From assembly GCF_029968035.1 (NCBI RefSeq), contig NZ_JASCIQ010000039.1:18211-82210 (forward strand): 64,000 nucleotides of DNA, in the 5' to 3' direction. Below the pieces are notes generated by a model, which saw only the letters and a program-made list of their open reading frames with translations, was not told the DNA's origin and made no database searches. This stretch comes from Streptomyces cavernicola (GTDB lineage Bacteria > Actinomycetota > Actinomycetes > Streptomycetales > Streptomycetaceae). The translations under genes were made by a program, and so were the position numbers. Shown here piece by piece: positions 63,937 through 64,000 of the stretch (positions within the stretch are counted from its first letter, which is position 1; each line of letters starts with the position of its first letter).

Positions 63937-64000
63937 TCAGGCGCTGAGCGACCCGGCCTCGGCGCCCGCAGCGCCCTCTACGGACTTTGCGGCGTTGCGC
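63937..64000 (-). CDS. C-terminal end of a minus-strand gene (partial, uncertain)
   Basis: One minus-strand frame runs in from the window edge and stops at 63937. It ends R-N-A-A-K-S-V-E-G-A-A-G-A-E-A, then G-S-L-S-A, with Streptomyces-like codon use. Too short to identify; in S. coelicolor I recall a malate oxidoreductase gene next to hup. This stretch could equally be chance. Confidence 0.4.
   Translation of the reverse strand, partial: RNAAKSVEGAAGAEAGSLSA

Overview
The window is a stretch of actinobacterial core chromosome, almost certainly from a Streptomyces. The evidence is very high G+C with strong third-position bias, many GTG/TTG starts, a SsgA-like sporulation protein found only in sporulating actinomycetes, DasR-type operators in front of GlcNAc phosphotransferase genes, an AfsR-type regulator, an HpdA/HpdR-style tyrosine-degradation locus and a mycobacterial/streptomycete cysO-cysM-mec sulfur system. 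From memory the gene order matches the S. coelicolor SCO2901-SCO2951 interval. It is not a phage, plasmid or biosynthetic cluster.

Layout. 1-2.3 kb: end of a peroxiredoxin gene, tRNA-Leu(UAG), and rdgB, a small lipoprotein and rph on the minus strand. 2.4-5.8 kb: GlcNAc PTS genes nagF / nagE1, nagE2 with DasR sites. 6-9.5 kb: a metallo-beta-lactamase-fold hydrolase, a membrane-anchored PemK/MazF-like protein, then cysM-cysO behind a cysteine-containing leader peptide, and mec. 9.6-15.2 kb: amino-acid permease, DUF2017-clpS, pncB, pncA. 15.3-24.8 kb: secreted InhA-type metalloprotease, two RDD membrane proteins, ssgG, an FAD-linked oxidase and a TPR protein. 24.9-32.3 kb: hppD, an AsnC-type regulator, a four-gene glycine-betaine/choline-type ABC transporter, a minimal Lon-type protease and an IclR regulator. 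33-37.2 kb: helicase, a Doc-like toxin/antitoxin pair, and an MFS transporter whose gene has absorbed a 163-bp palindromic element in frame. 37.4-47 kb: VOC protein, GNAT acetyltransferase, Ser/Thr kinase, secreted BNR-repeat protein, AfsR-like regulator, PE-PPE-type esterase. 47.2-52.5 kb: three-subunit molybdenum hydroxylase with a very long disordered extension on its iron-sulfur subunit. 52.8-57.1 kb: GH20 hexosaminidase, DUF3039, YqgE, murA. 57.4-63.6 kb: ABC transporter of the iron/thiamine/aminophosphonate type whose first permease gene is broken, with a divergent GntR regulator and HAD phosphatase, then HU protein.

How the parts fit. Amino-sugar handling recurs: PTS uptake of GlcNAc, an intracellular hexosaminidase and murA, the first committed peptidoglycan step that uses UDP-GlcNAc. 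The sulfur block is a self-contained cysteine route (carrier CysO, synthase CysM, protease Mec) with an attenuation-style leader. hppD lies among two regulators of the types reported to control it.

The most unusual observations are non-genic: the 163-bp hairpin element inside the MFS gene, a family of inverted-repeat-bounded intergenic elements seen at four or more places, a stop codon supplied by such a repeat in the TPR gene, and the replaced segment in the ABC permease gene. I saw no CRISPR array, complete insertion sequence, prophage or rRNA gene.
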